Below, piece after piece: positions 10,371-20,700 of a stretch of DNA of 64,000 nt. Both the position numbers and the translations under genes were made by a program. Where the stretch lies: NCBI RefSeq assembly GCF_000633635.1, contig NZ_AYPQ01000006.1, positions 141,458 to 205,457 of the forward strand. Reading direction: 5' to 3'. The stretch's first letter is position 1; each line of letters begins with the position of its first letter. Source of the DNA: Enterococcus crotali. GTDB lineage: Bacteria; Bacillota; Bacilli; Lactobacillales; Enterococcaceae. The notes beneath the pieces were generated by a model, which was given only the letters and a program-made list of their open reading frames with translations, was not told where the DNA came from and did not search any database.

Positions 10371-12267
10371 GTGTCCTTAAATAAGAAAGAAGCGGCACTC
10401 GTAAAGCTGTTGATTCAGCATCACAATTGGCTATCTTCAACTTTTCTAGCTGAAGCGTTATCCACATCAACAAGAACAATACGTAGCTATGTAGCTCGAA
10501 TTAATCAAAATGCTAATTTTGAAATGATCCAATCCTCCAGACAAGGATATAAGATCGACAGCCGTGTTGAAATCGACGAATTTGTTTCTTATAATAAACG
10601 GGAATTGAATACACCTGTAGAACGTATGAATTATTTGATGAATTTATTAATCAAACACAAAAATGTCGATTACTTTGAAGTTGCAGAAACTTTATTTGTC
10701 AGTATTCCAACTATAGAAAAAGATACTATTCGACTACGGAAAAAATGAATAACTATCATTTAAAAATCATTAAACATAGACATTTTTTAAGTATGGAAGG
10801 TGACGAAACTAACTTTCGAAAGCTCACTAGTGATATGTTGCAGGAGGAAGCTCTACAAAATTTTCAATCCATCGATTACATTCAAACAGTTTTTCCAGAT
10901 ATTCAGATTGAAACAATTCAAAAAATCGTGATCAATCATTTGAGCAGTCAACATCTCTATATAAATGGTTATGCTATTAACAGTCTATTGCTCCATATCG
11001 CTATCGCTATCAATCGTCTTCAACATCATCAACGATCTGAAATTGATTTTATTCCTAAATTGTTTGCTAACGATCAAATCGAATATCAAATTGCTACGGA
11101 GATTGGAAAAGATATCGATCAAGCTTTTACTGTAGAAATGGATCATTATGAAATAAACAATTTGACCCTTTTATTAATGACTAAAATCTCACCATCAAAT
11201 GATGCTTTCTTAAAAGATTATATGGGCACTTCTGTCTATACCTTTATTTCAACGATGATGAAAACTGTTGCCGAAAAATATTTTATTACTCATATTTCAG
11301 ACGAGTTGGTATTGAATTTAGCGTTGCATGTGTCGAATTTGATTTCACGAGCAAAGAATGGTAAGCAGGTTCATAATCCATTATCTGAAGAAATCAAACA
11401 ATCCTATGCCTTTATTTATGAAGTCGCTGTTTTCATTGCGAAACAGATTCAAAAACAAATCAATATTCCAATTTCAGATGATGAAATTACCTTTATTGCA
11501 CTTCACATTGGTTCTTATTTTGAGGAAAAATTTGAAACAGAGAATAAATTAAGTTGTGTGATTTATACGCCAGAATATTATAATATGCACAAACGTTTGA
11601 TTTATAAAATCGGAGATACATTCAAATCTAGTTTGAATATTGTAGGAACTTTTTATCAATTAGACAGTGAGAATCTGACTGAAATGCGTGAAGCCGATTT
11701 GGTTTTATCGACTATAGAAATGAAAGATCTGACACATATCGTTCAGATTTCTCCGTTTTTATCAGAAAAAGATATGAAAAAATCCAACAATCCATCCAAC
11801 TAGTAAAGCAGGAAAAATTGTTGAAATCCTTAAAAGAAAGCGTCCAAACATACTTAACACCCAAAAGGTTTGAACGAAACATTTATCTGAAAACGCCAGA
11901 TCTATACATTGACCATCTAGGCGCTCAATTGGTTGAAAAAAACTATATTGATGCTCATTTTATTGATTTAATTAAAGAACGAGAGAAAATGTCTGCGACC
12001 TCATTCAATAACTCCGTTGCTTTACCACATGCAATCGAAATGAGTGCTGAAAAAACGGGAATCTCTATTATTTTGAATGATCAGCCTGTTAAATGGGGGA
12101 ATCACTATGTTCAAGTGATTATTATGATCGTTATAAATCAAGATGATATGAAAAAATTTCGGCAATTATTTGATTTTATGATCGATACCTTTTCAAATCA
12201 AGAGAAGTTAAATAAACTTTTAAAAGTTAAAGATTATGAAGGGTTTATTAATGAATTATTTAATTAA
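10371..12267 (+). pseudogene. PRD-domain PTS-linked transcriptional regulator (LicR/BglG type), two frame breaks
   Basis: Three consecutive frames (to 10748, 10745-11803, and from about 11780 to 12267) read as one 632-residue regulator. The order is N-terminal HTH domains (NWLSSTFLAEALSTSTRTIRSYV), PRD1 and PRD2 (with LHIAIAINRLQ and ITFIALHIGSYFEEKF), a IIB-like domain, and a C-terminal IIA-type domain (FNNSVALPHAIE). Each break lies at a run of six A (10740-10745 and 11777-11782), and one extra A at each restores the frame. The GTG at 10371 has AGGAG eight bases upstream. It is expected to sense PTS phosphorylation and activate the divergent IIB-IIC-IIA-GH1 operon. I favour sequencing error over true decay. 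Confidence 0.8.
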
Positions 12268-12302
12268 ATATTTAAGTATAATTTCTGATTGATTTACATT
12301 AT

Positions 12303-12485
12303 AAAAAAAGTGAGTGGGACATAACTCTTCGAGTCATATCCCACTCATGTGGAATCCGGATAAACGGTGGGAGCAGAAGCAATCCCTTCGGAAATAAGCT
12401 GAAATTCACAAAAATTTGAAGAACAATTTTCGTGAATTCCTTCTTATTTCTCGGGATTAAACACTTCTGTCCCATCCTCTTTTTG
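12303..12485. repeat. Two-hairpin palindromic intergenic repeat (EFAR-like), copy 1
   Basis: The element begins with TGGGACA and ends with TGTCCCA. Inside are a hairpin at 12312-12347 and a larger one whose arms are GAAATAAG (12391-12398) and CTTATTTC (12443-12450), with AATTCAC/GTGAATT further in. Related copies lie at 34709-34876 and, in part, at 38229-38318 and 62725-62794. The plan resembles the EFAR repeats I recall from E. faecalis. Confidence 0.75.
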
Positions 12486-12498
12486 CTTATTGATCCAT

Positions 12499-12741
12499 TT
12501 AGTTTTTACCAACAAAAAATGATACAACTGCAACTAAAATCACAGCACCAATAATTGATGGAAACAATGCCATACCGGCAACTTGAGGTCCCCAACTTCC
12601 TAGAAGTGATTGACCAATCGATGAGCCTACAAGACCTGCAATAATATTGAAGATCCAACCCATTGATTTTCCTTTACTTGTGATCGCTCCCGCAATTGCT
12701 CCGATAACGCCACCTACGATTAAAACCCATAACCAATGCAT
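12499..12741 (-). CDS. GlsB/YeaQ/YmgE family stress-response membrane protein
   Basis: An 80-residue protein with three hydrophobic segments separated by glycine-rich turns (IVGGVIGAIAGAITSKGKSMG, then IIAGLVGSSIGQSLLG, then the C-terminal helix). This is the pattern of the GlsB/transglycosylase-associated family. It is a small inner-membrane protein linked to general stress in enterococci; its biochemical role is not established. AGGGAGG lies upstream of the ATG. It stands alone between a repeat element and a small zinc-ribbon gene. Confidence 0.85.
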   Translation of the reverse strand: MHWLWVLIVGGVIGAIAGAITSKGKSMGWIFNIIAGLVGSSIGQSLLGSWGPQVAGMALFPSIIGAVILVAVVSFFVGKN

Positions 12742-12867
12742 CTTTATGACCTCCCTTACAAATAGAATAAATGTTAAAAATGATTACTTAGTTATGCTAA
12801 CAGATTATTTATTTTCTTGCGAAAGAAATGCATCTGAAAATTAGTTTATATCATCTAATTATCATTT

Positions 12868-13131
12868 TTATTTCATCTCATCTGTTACCAAAATCGTTAC
12901 ATGATTTTTAGTACCACAATTCTCACAATAATAATGTAGATTTATTTCATCATCCACTAAAATATCATCACAAACTAATTCAATTTCAGTATCTGAAAGC
13001 TGCAATTCTCCTAAAGGAATGTTTATTCTTTGATGATCTGCTTTGTCGGTTCTCGTATTTAATAAAAATTTGCCTGTCATTTCGTTTTCGCAATTTTTAC
13101 AAGTTACTGCAACGCTGATTTCTCTTTCCAT
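12868..13131 (-). CDS. Small hypothetical protein with two CxxC pairs
   Basis: An 87-residue protein I do not recognise. It has CKNC near residue 11 and CENC near residue 69, which could form a zinc ribbon. The middle is acidic and rich in beta-type residues (ELQLSDTEIELVCDD). There is no signal peptide or membrane segment. GAGGGAGAG precedes the ATG at 13131, so translation is likely. It lies beyond the rplL terminator and has its own short intergenic regions. Confidence 0.6.
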   Translation of the reverse strand: MEREISVAVTCKNCENEMTGKFLLNTRTDKADHQRINIPLGELQLSDTEIELVCDDILVDDEINLHYYCENCGTKNHVTILVTDEMK

Positions 13132-13237
13132 CGTAAACTCTCCCTCTTGTCTTTATCAATAGATGATTATACATCTATAATTTTAAACGCCTCCGTCAAA
13201 AAATTCGATTGATATGCTTTGAATTTGGTTTGATAAA

Positions 13238-13273
13238 ATAAAAAAAGCTAGAACCCAAATGGATTCTAGCTTG
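13238..13273 (-). terminator. Terminator of the rplJ-rplL operon
   Basis: On the minus strand AAGCTAGAA (13272-13264) pairs with TTCTAGCTT (13253-13245), followed by a run of T. It stands directly after the rplL stop codon. Confidence 0.88.
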
Positions 13274-13292
13274 AAATTCAATCTTAAAAAGA

Positions 13293-13658
13293 TTATTTTA
13301 CTGTTACTGAAGCGCCAACTTCTTCTAAAGCAGCTTTTAAAGCTTCTGCTTCATCTTTAGAAACGCCTTCTTTAACTGGTGCAGGAGCGCCATCAACTAC
13401 AGCTTTAGCTTCTTTCAAGCCAAGACCAGTTGCTTCACGAACTGCTTTGATAACTTTAACTTTTTGATCTCCAGCTGCAGTTAATTCTACAGTGAATTCA
13501 GTTTGTTCTTCGCCAGCTGCTGCTGGTCCTGCTGCTGCTGCTACAGGAGCTGCTGCAGATACGTCAAATTTTTCTTCAATAGCTTTTACTAAATCGTTTA
13601 ATTCTAAAATAGTTGCGCCTTCTAATTCTGCAACAATGTTTTCAATGTTCAATGCCAT
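13293..13658 (-). CDS. rplL: 50S ribosomal protein L7/L12
   Basis: A 121-residue stalk protein. The N-terminal dimerisation domain (residues 1-32) is followed by the alanine/proline hinge ([17 protein letters not shown]) and the C-terminal factor-binding domain with [18 protein letters not shown] and the end ASVTVK. It recruits translation GTPases to the ribosome. It follows rplJ by 61 bp in the usual rplJL pair and is presumably co-transcribed under L10-leader control. Confidence 0.98.
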   Translation of the reverse strand: MALNIENIVAELEGATILELNDLVKAIEEKFDVSAAAPVAAAAGPAAAGEEQTEFTVELTAAGDQKVKVIKAVREATGLGLKEAKAVVDGAPAPVKEGVSKDEAEALKAALEEVGASVTVK

Positions 13659-13719
13659 TATGGTTTCCTCCGTTTTAATAATTCATTATTTTTTAGTTTA
13701 GTTTGTTACTAGGCTGCAA

Positions 13720-14220
13720 TTATGCAACTTCGTCTTCTTTTTCTGCCACTGCTTTGACAGCGTAAGCCACTTGTCTGACTGGCGCTTGTAATACAGATAA
13801 TAGCATAGAAAGTAGTCCATCGCGACTTGGAAGTTTTGCTAAAGATGTCATTTCTTCTACTGAAGATACTTTACCTTCAATAACGCCACCTTTGATTTCC
13901 AATGCTTTTGCAGTACTTGCAAATTCGTCGATGATTTTAGCAGGTGCTACTACATCGTCGTTACTGAAAGCGACAGCTGTAGGGCCTGTAAATACTTCGT
14001 CCATACCTTCTAGTCCAGCTTTTTTAGCTGCACGTGAAAGGATAGAGTTTTTGATAACTTTCATTTCAACATTTGCATCACGCAACTGTTTACGTAAGTT
14101 AGTCACTTCTTCTACAGTTAAACCACGATAGTCAACGATAACTACAGAAGCTGCTGATTGGAACTTAGCTGTTGCTTCTTCGACTAGGGTTTCTTTTTTA
14201 GCGATTGCTGCTTCACTCAT
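13720..14220 (-). CDS. rplJ: 50S ribosomal protein L10
   Basis: A 166-residue protein that anchors the L7/L12 dimers to 23S r[24 protein letters not shown] and the segment RNQL-like [20 protein letters not shown] are typical, and the helical C-terminus that carries L7/L12 is present. AGGAGGTG precedes the ATG. The structured leader upstream (14230-14400) is the known autoregulatory target of L10-L12 in related bacteria. Confidence 0.98.
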   Translation of the reverse strand: MSEAAIAKKETLVEEATAKFQSAASVVIVDYRGLTVEEVTNLRKQLRDANVEMKVIKNSILSRAAKKAGLEGMDEVFTGPTAVAFSNDDVVAPAKIIDEFASTAKALEIKGGVIEGKVSSVEEMTSLAKLPSRDGLLSMLLSVLQAPVRQVAYAVKAVAEKEDEVA

Positions 14221-14229
14221 TTATTTTCA

Positions 14230-14400
14230 CCTCCTGATTATTGATGGAGAAGTTTATTTGCGATTAAAACAAAATAAACTCCATGCCACCGTTGACATAG
14301 AGGGACGTAATTGTATGTATCAACAATTGTCCTCGGTAGGAAATTAAGACTTGCGTCACCTACTGTCTTCGGTACAGTTAATTATTAACCTCAACTACCT
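14230..14400 (-). promoter_or_regulatory. L10 leader (autoregulatory RNA)
   Basis: The rplA-rplJ gap holds paired segments on the minus strand: GACAGTAGGTGACGC with its partner in TTCCTACCGAGGAC, and the invariant-looking TGTCAACGGTGGCATGG near the 3' side. This matches the L10 leader of Firmicutes, where L10-L12 binds its own mRNA to reduce rplJL expression. Boundaries are approximate. Confidence 0.8.
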
Positions 14401-14456
14401 TACCATGAGAAAGGTAGTTGAGTCAATAATTTTTTTTACTTATTCGGCGTTTCTAA

Positions 14457-15146
14457 TTAAAATGAAGCTTGGTCAACATGGATTCCAGGTCCAAATGTAG
14501 TTGTTACTGAAATGTTTTTGATATATTGACCTTTTGCTGCTGATGGTTTAGCTTTCAACAATACATCGTTGATCGTATTGAAGTTTTCTAGTAATTTTTC
14601 ATTATCAAATGAAACTTTACCAATTGGTACGTGGATGTTTCCAGCTTTGTCAACACGGTAAGTTACTTTACCAGCTTTTACTTCGTTAACAGCTTTTGTT
14701 ACGTCCATTGTTACAGTACCAGTTTTAGGGTTAGGCATAAGACCTTTAGGACCTAAGACACGACCTAATTTACCAACTTCAGCCATCATGTCTGGAGTTG
14801 CTACTACTACGTCAAAGTCAAACCATCCACCTTGGATTTTTTGAACCATGTCAGCGTCGCCTACGTAATCAGCACCAGCTGCTTCAGCTTCTTTTGCTTT
14901 GTCGCCTTTAGCAAAAACTAAAACGCTTTGTGTTTTACCAGTTCCGTTAGGTAATACTACTGCACCACGGATTTGTTGGTCTGCTTTTTTAGGGTCTACA
15001 TTTAAACGGTAAGCAACTTCAACAGTTGCGTCGAATTTTGCAATATTTGTATCTTTAGCCAAAGCGATTGCTTCTGCTACAGGGTAAACTTTTGTTGCTT
15101 CAACTTTTTTTAATGCATCTTGCATTTTTTTGCTTTTTTTAGCCAT
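14457..15146 (-). CDS. rplA: 50S ribosomal protein L1
   Basis: A 229-residue ribosomal protein of the L1 stalk. [20 protein letters not shown] at the N-terminus, the central [27 protein letters not shown] and [20 protein letters not shown], and the C-terminal [13 protein letters not shown] are all characteristic. It binds 23S rRNA and in many bacteria represses its own operon. It is 110 bp downstream of rplK, the usual partner. A hairpin at about 14390-14426 follows the stop. Confidence 0.98.
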   Translation of the reverse strand: MAKKSKKMQDALKKVEATKVYPVAEAIALAKDTNIAKFDATVEVAYRLNVDPKKADQQIRGAVVLPNGTGKTQSVLVFAKGDKAKEAEAAGADYVGDADMVQKIQGGWFDFDVVVATPDMMAEVGKLGRVLGPKGLMPNPKTGTVTMDVTKAVNEVKAGKVTYRVDKAGNIHVPIGKVSFDNEKLLENFNTINDVLLKAKPSAAKGQYIKNISVTTTFGPGIHVDQASF

Positions 15147-15256
15147 TTTGTTTCCTCCTTGATTGTGGTTATAACGGTCGAACCTCCCACGTAATTCATA
15201 TCTTTGAATATGAAATAAACTGAGAAGCTACTTCTTTGGGTTACCTAGAATAAAAA

Positions 15257-15679
15257 TTATCCTACTGTGATTCCCATGCTTCTTGCAGTTCCTTCAACCA
15301 TGCGCATAGCCGCTTCAACGTCTGCTGCGTTTAGGTCTGCCATTTTAAGTTCAGCGATTTCTTTTACTTGATCTTTCGTAACATTCGCTACTTTATTTTT
15401 GTTTGGCTCACCAGAACCTTTTTCGATTTTTGCAGCTTTTTTAAGTAATACTGCAGCTGGTGGTGTTTTTGTAATAAATGTAAATGAACGGTCTTCATAT
15501 ACAGAAATTACAACTGGAATAATCAAACCAGCTTGATCAGCTGTACGAGCGTTGAATTCTTTAGTGAATCCCATAATGTTGATACCCGCTTGACCTAATG
15601 CTGGACCTACTGGTGGAGCTGGTGTTGCTTTACCTGCAGGAATTTGCAATTTAACTAATTTTTCTACTTTTTTTGCCAC
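15257..15679 (-). CDS. rplK: 50S ribosomal protein L11
   Basis: A 140-residue protein of the GTPase-associated centre. The proline-rich [25 protein letters not shown] near the N-terminus and the RNA-binding C-terminal domain ending in [14 protein letters not shown] are diagnostic. It starts at the ATG at 15679 after AGGAGGT. It is the first gene of the rplKA unit, with a strong promoter about 115 bp upstream. Confidence 0.98.
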   Translation of the reverse strand: MAKKVEKLVKLQIPAGKATPAPPVGPALGQAGINIMGFTKEFNARTADQAGLIIPVVISVYEDRSFTFITKTPPAAVLLKKAAKIEKGSGEPNKNKVANVTKDQVKEIAELKMADLNAADVEAAMRMVEGTARSMGITVG

Positions 15680-15792
15680 GAGACATACCTCCTTGAGTCC
15701 GTGATGTGGTTAATTGGAGATGAAGATTTCTCCTCCCACGTCATTCTTTGACGAATCAAAGAAAACCTGTATGCAAAAATGCACACTTAAAT

Positions 15793-15821
15793 AGTATACT
15801 CTGCTTCTTATAAAATTTCAA
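15793..15821 (-). promoter_or_regulatory. Sigma-A promoter for rplK-rplA
   Basis: On the minus strand, TTGAAA (15821-15816) and TATACT (15798-15793) are separated by exactly 17 bp. The spacing and near-consensus hexamers fit a strong ribosomal-protein promoter, leaving a leader of about 100 nt before rplK. Confidence 0.8.
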
Positions 15822-15978
15822 TACCTTTCTATTCTTTTTCCCTCTAGATTTTCGTTTAGAAATGAGAGAAAGATAAGTTTTTCTCGCATTCTTATTACTG
15901 TTCTAGTTTATTCCTTCTAATTATGATAGACTTTCGTTAGAAAAATCCTGATTTAATCAAAAGATAGGTGAGTAGATA

Positions 15979-16647
15979 ATGGAAAATTTACGTTATAAAA
16001 GTGTTTTTGATATCATTGGTCCTGTGATGATCGGTCCAAGTAGTTCGCATACTGCTGGAGCTGCCCGCATTGGTAAAATCGTCCGTAGCATTTTTGGTGA
16101 ACAGCCAGACACAGTTGATATTTATTTATATGAATCTTTTGCTAAAACATATCGTGGTCATGGAACAGACATCGCTCTAGTTGGGGGCTTACTTGATATG
16201 GAGCCCGATGATGAACGCTTGGCTGATTCTTTAAAAATTGCTCACGAACAGAATATGGAAGTGTTATTTGTTCCGCTTAAAGAAAAAGCGGAACATCCAA
16301 ATTCAGTCAAATTGCTTGTTTCCAAAGGAGATAGAAAACTTTCTGTTACAGGAATATCGATCGGTGGAGGTAATATTCAGATTTCAGAATTGAATGGTTT
16401 TAAGATTTCTTTAACGATGGGCACACCAACATTTATTATCGTTCATCAAGATGTACCGGGAATGATTGCCAAAGTTACTAATCTATTATCTGATACCAAT
16501 ATCAATATTGGAACCATGACCGTAACACGTGAATCAAAAGGTGAAAAAGCGATCATGATCATTGAAATCGACCATGCTGAAATTGGTGACATTACCATGC
16601 AATTAGTCCAAATCCCCCATATTTATAGTGTCAATTATTTTGATTAA
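15979..16647 (+). CDS. sdaAB: L-serine dehydratase, beta subunit
   Basis: A 222-residue iron-sulfur L-serine ammonia-lyase beta chain, which with the alpha chain converts L-serine to pyruvate and ammonia. GPVMIGPSSSHTAGAARIG near residue 14 is the family signature, and the C-terminus (from about 145) is an ACT domain (FIIVHQDVPGMIAKVTNLL). The gene is followed 25 bp later by the alpha-chain gene. The upstream DNA holds no obvious regulator site that I can name. Confidence 0.96.
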   Translation: MENLRYKSVFDIIGPVMIGPSSSHTAGAARIGKIVRSIFGEQPDTVDIYLYESFAKTYRGHGTDIALVGGLLDMEPDDERLADSLKIAHEQNMEVLFVPLKEKAEHPNSVKLLVSKGDRKLSVTGISIGGGNIQISELNGFKISLTMGTPTFIIVHQDVPGMIAKVTNLLSDTNINIGTMTVTRESKGEKAIMIIEIDHAEIGDITMQLVQIPHIYSVNYFD

Positions 16648-16672
16648 TCTAAACTAAAGGAGCAAACTAATT

Positions 16673-17563
16673 ATGTTTCTATCTATAGAAGAGTTAGTGA
16701 AACAAGCGACGGATTATCCATCAGTTGCTGAATTGATGATCGCAACTGAAATCGAAAATCATGGACACAGTCGTAAACGAATCATTGAAACAATGGAACG
16801 TAATCTTGTTGTTATGAAGCAATCAATTGAAGAAGGCGTTGATGGTGTAACATCCGTAACAGGGATTACAGGAGGCGATGCAACTCGTCTTGATGAGTAT
16901 ATCGAATCTGGAAATTTTTTGAGCGGCGAAACTATTTTGACTGCAGTTAGAAATGCAGTAGCAGTTAATGAAGTCAATGCAAATATGGGATTGATCTGTG
17001 CAACACCGACTGCTGGAAGTGCTGGTGTTGTGCCAGGTGTTTTGATGGCGGCAATCGAAAAATTGCAATTAACACATGAGCAACAACTGGACTTCTTATT
17101 CACGGCTGGCGCTTTTGGTCTAGTGATTGCGAATAATTCATCAATCAGCGGTGCTGAAGGTGGTTGTCAAGCAGAGATTGGTTCAGCTAGTGCCATGGCT
17201 AGTGCTGCCTTAGTTTGTGCTGCAGGTGGTTCTGCTGATCAAGCCGCACAAGCGATTGCAATCACGCTAAAAAATATGATGGGCTTGATTTGTGATCCTG
17301 TTGCTGGACTTGTTGAAGTTCCATGTGTAAAACGGAATGCTTTAGGCTCTTCACAAGCTTTTATTTCAGCTGATATGGCTTTAGCTGGCATTCGTAGTGT
17401 GATTCCACCTGATGAAGTCGTGGCTGCGATGTATCAAGTTGGCCGTCAAATGCCGCAAATTTTCAAAGAAACTGCAGAAGGCGGCTTGGCTGTGACACCG
17501 ACTGCACAACGTTTGGCAAAGGAAATTTTGGATAATCAAAGCAATGTTCACAATAAATCATAA
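16673..17563 (+). CDS. sdaAA: L-serine dehydratase, alpha subunit
   Basis: A 296-residue alpha chain carrying the [4Fe-4S] cluster that activates serine. Likely cluster cysteines lie in GGCQAE, in ICDPVAGLVEVPC and nearby. The motif ATPTAGSAGVVPGVL is typical. AAAGGAG precedes the ATG at 16673. It forms a two-gene unit with sdaAB that ends in a long hairpin. The pathway role is serine catabolism to pyruvate for energy or to relieve serine excess. Confidence 0.96.
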   Translation: MFLSIEELVKQATDYPSVAELMIATEIENHGHSRKRIIETMERNLVVMKQSIEEGVDGVTSVTGITGGDATRLDEYIESGNFLSGETILTAVRNAVAVNEVNANMGLICATPTAGSAGVVPGVLMAAIEKLQLTHEQQLDFLFTAGAFGLVIANNSSISGAEGGCQAEIGSASAMASAALVCAAGGSADQAAQAIAITLKNMMGLICDPVAGLVEVPCVKRNALGSSQAFISADMALAGIRSVIPPDEVVAAMYQVGRQMPQIFKETAEGGLAVTPTAQRLAKEILDNQSNVHNKS

Positions 17564-17602
17564 AAACAAATTACAACTGTAAAATAGGCATAGTAACCGT
17601 CA

Positions 17603-17662
17603 AAAATAGGACGAAATTCACAAAAATTGGTCTCCCGCTTTTTGTGAATTTCGTCCTATTTT
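17603..17662. terminator. Long perfect-stem terminator
   Basis: A perfect stem of about 24 bp (arms at 17603-17626 and 17639-17662) with a 12-base loop and A/T-rich flanks on both sides. It terminates sdaAA and may also act on the leftward LPxTG transcript. Its GAAATTCACAAAAA core is shared with the dispersed repeat element. Confidence 0.85.
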
Positions 17663-17778
17663 GAGCTATAAAAAACTTCCGCGATAAATACAGTATGAGC
17701 AACTTTTGCTCTACGTTATTCTTTCACATTCTCACATAAAATCATTCCATTATCAAAAACTTTTTGAAGTCTTCGATA

Positions 17779-20700
17779 TTATTGTCTATAGCCAATTTTG
17801 ACTGTCAGCAAACTTACGGCTGTAATTAAAATCATGATTCCTAATAGCCAAACTAATGTGTTCATTGTTTCACCAGTACGTGGCAATTGCTGCTCTTTGT
17901 TGGAACTGTGCATGTTTTTATTAGGGTTAGATAATTTTTCTTTTGCAACAGGATCATTTTTAGTAGAATCGGTTTTCTTGTTTGGTTCAATGACAGACAT
18001 AGATTCTTTTTTGCTATTGAATACTGTTACTTCTGTTGTTTCGTTATATTTAACTTCTAGTTGTACTGACGTTTTTTCTAATTGGTAATCCGTTGGCGCT
18101 TTTGTTTCGATCAATCGATACCTTCCAATAGGTAAATGTGAGACTTCGATGATTCCTTCTTCGTTAGTCGTTAAATCACTTTTGACTACTTCTCCTGCCT
18201 CATTTTGCAAATCGAATACAGCATCTTGTAATACTTCTTGGGTTTCTTTATCTTTCTTAATCACTTTGAGGAATCCAAATTGTTTACTTGGTGACAGTTC
18301 TGTCTCTGAAATTGCTTTACTATTAAAGACTGTGATTTCAGTTGTTTCATTATATTTAACTGTTACATCTACTGCTGCTTTTTCTACTTGATAATTTTTT
18401 GGTGCTTTGGTTTCGATCAATTCATAACTTCCAATTGGTAAATGAGCGACTTCTATGATTCCTTTTTCATTCGTTGTTAAATCACTTTTTACCACTTCTC
18501 CAGCTTCGTTTTTCAAGTCGAAAACTGCGCCCTCTAGTACTTGTTGATTTTCTTGATCTTTTTTGATGACTTTAAGCGAGCCAAATTGCTCACTTGGCAA
18601 CAGTTCTGTTGCTAAGATTTCCTTACTATTAAAGACTGTGATTTCAGTTGTTTCATTGAACTTAACCGTTACTTGGATAGGAGCTTTTTCTATTTGATAA
18701 TTTTTTGGTGCTTTGGTTTCGATCAATTCATAGCTTCCGATTGGTAAATGAGCGACTTCGATGATTCCTTTTTCATTCGTTGTTAAATCACTTTTTACCA
18801 CTTCTCCAGCTTCATTTTTCAGGTCAAAAACTGCACCTTCTAGTACTTGTTGATTTTCTTGATCCTTTTTGATGACTTTAAGTGCTCCAAATTGCTCACT
18901 TGGCAACAGTTCTGTATCTGGAATTTCCTTACTGTTGAAGACTGTGATTTCAGTTGTTTCGTTAAACTTAACTGTCACATGAATCGGTGTTTTTTCAATT
19001 CTATGTGCTTTAGGCGCTTTTACTTCTACTAGTTCATATTCACCAACAGCCAAATGAGAGACACTGATTATCCCTTGTTCATTCGTTGTTAAATCATCTT
19101 CTACAACTTCTCCAGATGCATTTTTCAACTCAAAAACTGCGCCCTTAAGCACACGTAAATCTTCTCGATCTTTCTTGATAACTTTGATTGCACCAAAATG
19201 TTCACTAGGCTGCAATTCTGATTCTGAAAGCTCTTTATTATTTAAAACAGTTACTTCAACCGTTTCATTAAACTGAACATTCACTTGGATAGACTTCGTG
19301 TCTAATTGGTAGCCCTTTGGTGCTTTTGTTTCTATTATTTGATACGTTCCAATAGGTAGATGTGCTACTTCAATTATCCCTTGATCGTTAGTCGTTAGAC
19401 CACTTTCAACAGTTTCGCCAGCCTCATTCTTCAGCTCAAAAACAGCATCTTTCAATACCTGATTATTTTCAGAATCTTTTTTGATGATTTTGAGTCCACC
19501 AAATTGTTTCGCTGGTTCTAATGGTCGTAATGGTTGTTCCGGTGTATTTTCAAGTGTAATAAATGCGGTATTGTTTGTTTCTTTATTTTTTTCTAGTGTT
19601 ACTTTGACCGGTGTAGGATCTAATTCAAAGCCAACTGGTGCTTTTGTTTCTTGCAAGATATATTCACCAAATTCAATTTTCTGAGAAGTTGCTTTCCCTA
19701 ATTCGTCTGTGACTAATTGTTCAATCACACTATTATCCTTAGGATCGATCAGGTCAAATATAGCGCCTTCCAATAGTTGAGTACTATCTTCGCTGCTTAC
19801 CTTTTGCAATTCTATTTTACCAACCGTAGACCCTTCGATCCAAGAACCCACATTGATGTTTTCGACTTCTTTACTCACTGTTTGTGTCTCATAATCTTTG
19901 TCACGTAATCGATATTCAGCTGTTGCATCATTTGTGAAAAATTCTACATCATTATTGATGATTTGAGTTTTATAGAGAATACGCATAGAGGTTTCAGATC
20001 CATCTGAGTAAGGTAAAACAACTTCAATTTTACCAGTGTTAACATCATAATCGAAAATCGCACCTGAATGTTCACTCAAAAATTGCTCAATTCCTGAAAG
20101 ACCAATGTAATCTTTATTTTCTCGGCCAGCTAAGATAATTCTAAAGCTTTCAGGGATCAATTGGTGGTCTGTAGGAACATTTCTGATCTGATCGATGATT
20201 GAAATTTTTCCATCTAATACATCTCTTTCTAAGTTTGCACTAACATCCCATGAAATTTGTTCAGGATTTTCAGGATGAATCACTCCGGATTTAACCAAAA
20301 ACGGATATTCTGATCCTGAAGATCCATGTCCTGCAGTATGAACATTTACGCCAGTCTGAATTTGTCCGCCATTTATGTAAATCGTTTCAGTAGACTCTTG
20401 TGAATTATCATTGTGTACAACTGCCTCAAAATTAAAACCACCCTTGATATTCTCGATATTTTCTATGTTTTCATTGAAAGTAGCTACCGCTCCATCCGTT
20501 GTTATATGTACCGTTCCTACGTTAACGCCATCTATTGTTAAATAGAACGTTTTTTCATACCCCTCCAAAATAGTCAGGCCAACCTGGGGCCAAGATAAAG
20601 TAAGATAATCCCCATTTTTAATATCACCGGCTGAATTATCAAATGCTACTTCAATACTTATTTGATCTCCGGTTTCTGCTTGCATTGGATCAATACTGAT

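Noticed and set aside
13492-14131. Open frames on the + strand opposite rplL and rplJ
   Set aside because: They are shadows of alanine-rich, codon-biased ribosomal genes and have no ribosome-binding sites.
14291-14330. TTGACA on the + strand as a promoter
   Set aside because: It is part of the L10 leader's conserved sequence on the other strand, and no gene follows on the + strand.
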